A stretch of DNA of 64,000 bases from positions 10,788,001-10,852,000 of the forward strand of contig NC_066292.1 of NCBI RefSeq assembly GCF_905404315.1, written 5' to 3'. The DNA is from Leptidea sinapis. Taxonomy: Eukaryota > Arthropoda > Insecta > Lepidoptera > Pieridae. The notes below the pieces were generated by a model. It was given only the letters and a program-made list of their open reading frames with translations, was not told the origin of the DNA and made no database searches. Numbering within the stretch: the stretch's first letter is position 1; each line of letters opens with the position of its first letter. Both the position numbers and the translations under genes were made by a program. Shown one piece after another: positions 52,601-61,600 of the stretch.

Positions 52601-55600
52601 GAGATTCTGTCAGGTACCCAAAAACTCTGCGGAGGAATCTTCTAATGAATACTTGGACTCTAGTTACTATTATTTCTTTTTTCTAAGTTTGGCAACAAGT
52701 AGATGTAAAGACGTCGCAATACTTCCGAAAAGCCAGAGTTTGGTGCTTCATCGCAGTTGGTTTAATTTCCAAATAGAAATCAGTTATATAAAAAATCTCT
52801 TTGCTTTCTCTCTCCATTGACAGATTGTCATCTGTACCTTTTTTTCAAAGACCATATACTACTTGACAAGCACTGTAGCTTTAAATAATTGCTACTAACT
52901 TTCTGTTCTAACGCCGCAACTCGTTTAGTCCAGTGCGAGCAAGCGAGAAGACCAGTGCACTGTTTTGTAAGCTGTTTGGTGGTACGCTGGTACGTTGTTT
53001 TCAATAAACTCGATTTTGTTTTAAGTGACCAATGTAAGATAATTACATCATTGTGCCTGATCCGCTCTCTCCCCGCCCGCGCGATCCAAAATTGCGACAC
53101 AATTGTTATTCCAAAATTCTTGTCTAGTAGTATACATAGAAGTCTTTGATTTTTGTAGATACTTTGTTTCCAGCATTATTATCATGAGAAAATGATAAAC
53201 ACAGAAACTTACTGTTAATAAGCAGACTATCGTCATGATTCCTGGTGAACCTCGGGTGGTGGGTGATGAGTATGTGGTTGTGGTACCACACTGTACGAGC
53301 TGTCGGTGAGCCGACGCACTCGCAGTGAAGAAGAAGTGATGAGCCTACTCCAGCCGTAACTGTGCCGCCTAATGATGATACGCCTGCGACAACTGCAATG
53401 GAGTAATGTGTACTCGATATAACTTAATGTAATAAATGATCTGCTTAGTTAATTAAATAAGAAAACATTATAATGCTGTTTAATCTGTCTATGTCAAACA
53501 TAATTTTAACTTTTGGTACCTTTGCTACTAGGTTCAATGTGAAATCTGTCACTTGGCGTCCCTTCTCCTGCCAATGTGTGGGCTCTCACGAAAACCTCAT
53601 ACTGAGTGCCAGTGACTAAGCCTTGTACTGGAAATGATAGTTGCCGGGAGTTTGATGCATCTGAGTCTATCCTGTAGCTCTGCGGTGCGGATGTACTGAA
53701 AATAATATTTGGCTTATATAATATTATTTGTTATATTTTTACGATACGTTTTACACCATAGCTGCTAACGCGTTCATTATGACATTTGAATTGTCATAAT
53801 TAATGTAGAAAATAGGTGTCCCCTATTCGAGAAAAACACAGCGTAGCCACAAAGTGCTACAGAACAAACGCGTAGACCCGCCTACATATACGCTGAGTCA
53901 CTACGAATCACTACGCAATCTTTGCTTCATCAGAATGACTTATCGTAGAATTATCTTAAAAAGAGTCACTGAAATATAAAAAGCGGTATATAGGACGCTG
54001 CGATCTGTACCGACAGAAGCACAACACTACGTTGACCTTTTGGCCGTATTCAGTCGCTCGTATAGGCCACGATAACATTGCTATGTCCAAGCACATTCTC
54101 TGTGAGTATATCTAACTATTTGGAACGACAGGCGTGGAGTGGCAGAAGCTTAAACGTAGAATGCATTAAAGCTATTTATATTGTCTCACCAGTGAGACCA
54201 CCTTCCACTAGGAAGGGGTCAAGGTTGCCATACGCAGATCGTAACCAGCTTGCTATGAGTGTAATATCAAGTAGGCGTAGTCAATAGAGAGAAGAATTTA
54301 AAATAGCGACTTGTACATGCAATTACAGCAGTAGAATTAATAAAATAAGGAGCACCAGAAACTCTCCCAGCATTCTTTTTTTGCGCCCTTTTTAATAAAA
54401 ATGTACAATATTGTACTGTCATTGCTATTGCTATAAAATAATCATAATCTCGTCCCAGGCTGTCCGAGCACTTAGATATTTAGCTGTGGCGTAGTAGGAT
54501 TTACAACAGGGCCATTTTTTAATAAAACATTTAAATTATCTATAGATAATGCCTGAACAGTGGCTGGGATTTAATTATAAAAGTGTATATATTTACCCTT
54601 AAAGCTATTATGTATCATATGAAACCTACTAGAACTAGTTATAAGCAAACCCTAATTTTTAGTGTTATATTAATGAAAATTATTATTAAGAGCAAAAAGG
54701 TGATGATTTTATAATGTTTATTTGTTTAAATTTTTCTTTGAGAGACTGTCTATAACCAAGCTGATATATAGCACGAATAGCTCTGTTTTTATTATTTTCT
54801 CAAAGCCATGTATGGTATCAATGGCATGGTTAATTAAGATATTTGTGTAAAAAGTGTGTCAATATTATTATTATTATTATCTTCTCATTTTTATGCTACT
54901 CATATGAGTAGTATAAAAATGAGAAGATATATATCATATATATGTGCCGTTTGTAAATGTTTTATTACCTAAATCTTACTTACCTAGAAACAGGTTTGAT
55001 GTATAAAGTGTAGTGTGTTATATCACCGTTTGGCTGGTCTGGTCTCTTCCAGCTAACTGTTATAGATGTAGCTGAAGAGACTACAGCCTTTATTGCTGCT
55101 GGAGGACCGGGTACTGGAAAAATACTTTTAATATTAAACATTTTCATCAAAGAACAGTACTAATATAAAGTACTATGCTCTCCTTGACATTGTGATGTGA
55201 CTTAACTACGTTGTGCGTCATCTACCATGAGCAGTGTTACAAAGTCATGCACCTGTTTCTGCCGTGAAGCAGTAATGTGTAAGCAATATTGTGTTTCAGT
55301 CTGAAGGGCGTCGCAGCTAGTGAAATTACTGGGCAAATTAGACTTAACATCTTGTTTCAAGGTGACGAGCGCAAGAGTGCCACTCAGAAATTTTGGGTTT
55401 TTCAAGAATCCTGAGCGGCACTGCTTTGTAATGGGGAGGGCGTATATTGATACGCCCTGCCATCAGCTGAACGTCTTGCTCGTCTCGCTGCTTACTATCA
55501 TAAAAAAAATGCATAGATAGCCTTAAACTATATACATTAATTTCCGGCTAGGCCGGAATATTTAAAATTTCAAAAAAAAACAAAATACGAATTTATGTTT

Positions 55601-58600
55601 ATTTAAAATTTGAAATTTTCTGGTATTTTAAGCTGCTTTACTTTTTCCTGATAAACAAAACTAGGCATATATTATATTATGTGCATAATATGTTCATCCT
55701 AGGTATCTGACATATTTTTTTAAATCATATCTATTATCATATTTTTTAAATTATAAATCTTATTTTTTAAATCATAATTATCCTATCGCTACTATCTACC
55801 TATCGGTATAAAACAAAGAATTTGAAATAATTTTGGTTGATCTTAAAAGCCAAACCAAACATTAAAAGGAACTTACCATCTTGCAAGGTAGAGCAAATCA
55901 CAGGATATGAAAACGGTCCAACTCCATAGTTAGAGAAGCCAGCGACTTTTATTGTATAGTTTTGGTATTTTGAAAGATTTTGTAGATACAACTCGGTATG
56001 AGGTGATGTCATATTTAGCCAGGGGCCATCTGAAATTTACAAAAATACAAACATAGTTAGATAAAATAGAAATAATCTCTTTTAAAAGTAGAGTTTACAA
56101 GGGAAGGGTTTCCTGCCACGTACAAACAAAAAAGTTCAATTATCTTTCTTGCGCAATAGCTTTTGTTTATGCGCCTTGATACCTATTATAAAAAAGTGCT
56201 ATAAGCCATCTAAAAAGACAGCATGCCTCGTGTGATTTATCTAATATTGCAAAATGCTTCGGAGATAACAATCACACACTTTTTTATCCTCCAAATCTTA
56301 TAATATATTTTTGTTAATTGACTTAACTCCGTAGTGAGTCTTCTACCATGAGCAGTGTTACAAATTGCTATATCATGCACCTATTTCTGCGGTGAAGCAA
56401 TAATGTGTAAGCATTACTGTTTCGGTCTGAAGGGCGACGTAGCTAGTGAAATTACTGGGTAAATGAGGCTTAACATCTTATGTCTCAAGGTGACGAGCGC
56501 AGTTTTAGTGCCACTCAGAATTTTTGGGTTTTTTAAGAATCCTGAGCGGCACTACATTGTAATGGGCAGGGCGTATCAATTATCATCAGCTAGCTGAACG
56601 TCCTGCTCGTCCTAATATATTTTTGTTAATTGATTGTAAGTTATGTTATGAGTTAATAATATCAAATTATCTCAACATTCTTTCAATCGAACTCCACACA
56701 TAATATAAAAAGCTTTAATTTCGACAGTATTTATTCTGCTTCACGCTTCATCTGCTACACTCTGGATTCACTAAAATAATATATAATTAACTAGCTGACA
56801 CGACAGACGTTGTTCTGTAAATAATATTATATAATAATAAACGAAATAAAAACTATCCTATCTCTCAAGTTGGACTAAACTGCACTCCATGAAGTAATCC
56901 CTATTAAAATAGTTGTTGAAGGACTGTGAAATATTTACGTAGAATCTTACCATCATTGCTGTAATGAAGGGTGTATCCAAGTAAAGATGTCCCATGGTCG
57001 CTGATGTGCTGCCACGCCACACGTATCGAAGTCGATGAAACTCCACGACATTCAACACTAGATGGCGCTGATTCGGGTGCTGAAAGAAAACATTGTTCTA
57101 TGACATATATTTATATTGTACGACAGGTTAACTTAGAACTACTAATCTACTAACGAACTTCTATTTTCCAATACAGTATTTTAAGTTTCTCATACTATAA
57201 TACTGACCTCCTTCTCTAGTTGTTTGATATACAGCCAATGAAAACGGTCCGTTGCCGGCTGAATTGAATGCACTCACAGATACAGCATACCTGAAATATA
57301 AGAAATTTTATTAAGTAATGGGCCATTTTAATAGCATTATTTTAATATCATAGACACGAGTATATTTTAATGAATTTTGGTAAATATTAAATATCTAGTA
57401 ATATTGTTTATTTGGTGAAGAGAGGGCACATGCTGATGAGGAGTGAAATGTGAGTGCGATCAATCGATGAAGAGATGTGGTGCCGATATTTACGCTCTAC
57501 GCACTCTACGTATAAATTACGAGATGAGCGAGACATTCGCGTGATGTTGTGATACGCTCTGCTCATTAAAATACAATGCCGTTCAGGATTCTTGATTAAA
57601 CTAAAATTCAGAGCAGCAATATCACTAGCTCTTCAAATCAAAATAAAATAATACTTGCACATTACTGCTCCACGGCAGAAAAAGGCACTGGCGTGGTACC
57701 CACCTCCTGGTAACAAGCATCCCATTGGTAAAAACCGTATTTGCTCTCACAAAATATTATGGAATGCAATACATCAAATACCTACCGACCGGATAACTGA
57801 ACGCCATTCGATATAACGACGTATAGGATCTGATCAGTTCTAGTTATGTCCCTTAGAATCAACCTAAAGTGAACGTAATAAGGAAAATCTATAATACCTC
57901 GTGTTTTTTAAAAGCCCACTCATCAATGTCTCCTGTTTCCCATTTCTTGATATAACCTTTATCATCTTCGTCTGCGTATCATTAGGACCTTCAAAGAGGA
58001 ATCAGAACGTTATAATCATCAATAGCTATGCCATTAAGTATGGATCGGGATACTTAAGTATTAACTTTTTTCTTTAAACATATTAAATACCAGTAATTAT
58101 GCTGGGAGACACACTTTATTGTTCTTTCTCCCAGATGTGTTAGCTGATATAACGGAGTCCAATTGCGACAGTACTGACATTATTTCATCAACTCTTTAAT
58201 AGCTTTTACACTTGGCAAAATTAATATGAAGCTTATTTATTAATTTTCCAGTAGTGTTGATAGTAGTTGTGATATCCATTAGATTAAAAACAGGAATAAA
58301 TAATCACTTGTACGTAAACATAACAGGATAATAAAATCATAATTGAAGAACTGGTAAAAACGTTTGTGTGGTAAAGGATACCATGACATATATGTCTATA
58401 ATTGATAGCATTTTAAGAATACAGCACTTGTGGCGGTTATATTTGGTTCTGAAGCAAACATACTATAATAAATTATTTAAATTGGAATGGAAGTACTTTT
58501 AGTTACAGTACGTGTAAATAAATGCAAGACTAAACTTTAAATTTTCGATTACTAGTAAATTATTCAAAAAAACTTGCAATAGGTTATGAGTTATGGTTGG

Positions 58601-61600
58601 AGTATTATTAAGGTATGGAATATATTACCTAATTCCCCAGCAATCCTTGGAACGGCTTTAACGTGATAGCCCTGTAGTCGCCCGTTATGCGCTTCTTTTG
58701 CAGGTGGAAGCCATGTTACAAACAACTCTCCAGGGTTGTCAGTTTGTTGTGCTTGGACGTTTAATGGGCTTGAAGATGGCGCTGAAAGAAAGACAAAACT
58801 AATATTATAATTTAGTCTAACTCCTTGCCTATTATAATATGAGCTAAACTGACGCTTAAATAGGCTAATATTCGTTTCTACCTAGGGAACCTAGCTAACT
58901 GTCTACTAACCAATTCAGAATGAAACCGTACTCCAACGCATTAATTTCCCCAATAAATAATGCTTACTATCAAGAAGTACAAGAGGGAGTGTCTCAGCTA
59001 TGGACCCAATAGAAACTTCTTTAGCACATCATAATTGGCAGGGTGGAGGGAAATGATACGCTGGGTGTATAAGTTAATCTTGGCTTTGGAATATACGAGA
59101 TTGAAGCGTGATTACTGAACAACTGTTCCATCTCGTTGTTGGTAGGAATGAATCAAGGAAACTCGTCAGTTTCCTTCTTAGTTTCCTGACTGAAGGCACT
59201 GAAAAAGAACTATCATAGCATACAACAATGTGAGCTAAGCTCCTTCCACAAAGATAGCTATAACGATTGGTCTTACGCTGCCCTCATCCAACCTATTACG
59301 GAGATCTTGACCAGATCATCGGTCCATCTTGACTTTACTGCCCCAATGGCCACTGGGATATGTCGGTGACTTTGGTTCTTCTACGGATCCCCTCATTTAA
59401 ACTACAAATATTAAGTTACAAATTTTATTACAAACATATATAAAAGTGTTTAATTGAGAGCAAATTAGTCGAAAGTATCACCATAAGAAACAACATTTGA
59501 AGATGGATTAATAGGATTATTCAGAGTACTCTACCAGTATATTCAACAAACAGTAACGTTGGAAATTGAGGTTGCATAGTGTATAGTGTGGTGCTGGAAC
59601 TTGGTATGGATTGATTTTTAAAACGTGTACTTTAAAATGCCATCTGTTGTAAAACTCTGCAACTGTACGTAACAATGCAGTAACCTCTTTAATACATGGT
59701 TTTAGTACATGTACAGAAAGATAGATGGCACTGATAATGTAAAGAAAAATAACAACTAATCATGTACCTGGTAGTAGTGTCGTTACGTAGTATTTAGTTA
59801 AAGAAAAGTAAAAAATATTGAATAGAACCAAAAGCTAAATTGAATGATTTTTTTATCCTTTGATTATGGATACAATACAGACTGTTCATACAGTCTCGTC
59901 TAAGGGCACTTAGGGAATTATAAGATAATCCTACAAGGCACAAAGCGACCCTGACTGAGTGATACTTGCATAAAGCTAATTCTATAATATCAACGACGAA
60001 AAAGGAATTATTCAAAGAGAACTATTTGAAGTAATTGTAACTGCCTTTTTTTAATTTTAACATTGTATTTACCTTCTTGCAACGTAGCGAAGTGCACGGG
60101 TATGGTGTAAGGGCTTATATCTACTATGTTTCCAGAAGCAACACGCGCACGGTATTCCGAAGCTGGCTGTAGATCTCGTAACTCTATGCTTTGTCGAACT
60201 TCAATTTCTTGTCTGTGAAGAATAAATAAAAATATAAGTGTTTGTATTCAAAAAGCTGTTTATTTTGAACTTTTTCTCGTTATGATAACAAAAATCGTGC
60301 ATATTATGTCGATGTTATGTTGACTTACTGGCGATGTTATGTTGACTACACTGAACTGTGTCTTCAGGTGGATACAAGAATGGTTTAGATTCACAATTGA
60401 ACGACTACGACTATTTTTTTTATGATTTTTTCTGTATTCCAGTGAATTTGAGAATGGCTTTCTAAATTAAATACATATTCTCCTCCCCATGTCGTACCTT
60501 CAGTGGAAAAAAAGCATAACCCGGAAATGTTAACTTTTCAAGTTCAGCCAAAAAACTGATTTTATGGAAATATGTATTTCCAATCGTAGAAGAATGTTTT
60601 ATATATCAAAAAATATGACACTGCGTACTGTTTTTAAATTAGTGATAATGTTTGTCGTTTATTGAATAAATAAATGAATTATAAAAATAAATAAATAATA
60701 AAATAAACTTAATAATAATTTAATTAGTTTATGACTCTCTAAGAAATTTTAGGTTGGAAATTAAATCAAAAATATAAATTGTTTTGCTTGTTTTTTAAAA
60801 TTAGCTGTCCCTTTAGAGTTCCTTTCGAAGTAAGTTAAATTACTAACACCACTTCTTAAGCTATTTTTTCTTTATTTATTTAAGGGTTTTTTTTATGTAT
60901 GTACATGTCAGCCCTATTATAATCTCAGTACATTTACACTCAAACAAAAGAGAAACAAAATTCTTTTTTTTTTAATGAAAATAAGGGCCGAGACGAGAAG
61001 GACGTTCAGCTGATGATATTATACGCCCTACCCATAACAATGCAGTGCCGCTTAGGATTCTTGAAAAACCCAAAAATTCTGAGCGGTACTACGCTCGTCA
61101 CCTTGAGACATAAGATGTTAATTCTCATTTGCCCAGTAATTTCACTAGCTACGGCGCCTTTCAGACCGAAACACAGTATTTTCTACACAGTTGCACTGCT
61201 GCACAGGAGCCTCCCACTGGTTACAGAATGACACACTTAGTTAACAGTTACACCTAACTTAACAAACTAAAAATAAATAAATAAAAAAAAAGCAAGTTAT
61301 ACAGTCTTCAACAAATAAGACTTATGGATTCCACTTCTTAAACTTTATATAGATTAATATCCTTAGATAAATATGCAACTACCTGGATATATTGATAGTT
61401 TTAGCAGCGTCCCAATGTTGATATGTGTCTGTGTATTGTATGCTGTAGTACTGCACATGAGCCGTTATCGTGTCACGCCATGAGAGTTTCACGGAAGTAC
61501 TCGTTACAGAGTCTACTTGCAGATCCAAGGGGGGAGTAGGGGGTTCTGCAAATATTTTAGTGCTATACGATAATTTAATCACTTAATTTATTCAAATTCA

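Noticed and set aside
57786..57888. Segment as a cassette exon added between exons 7 and 8
   Set aside because: Only 9 bases separate it from exon 7, too short for an intron, and reading through hits a stop. Only a mutually exclusive use remains possible.
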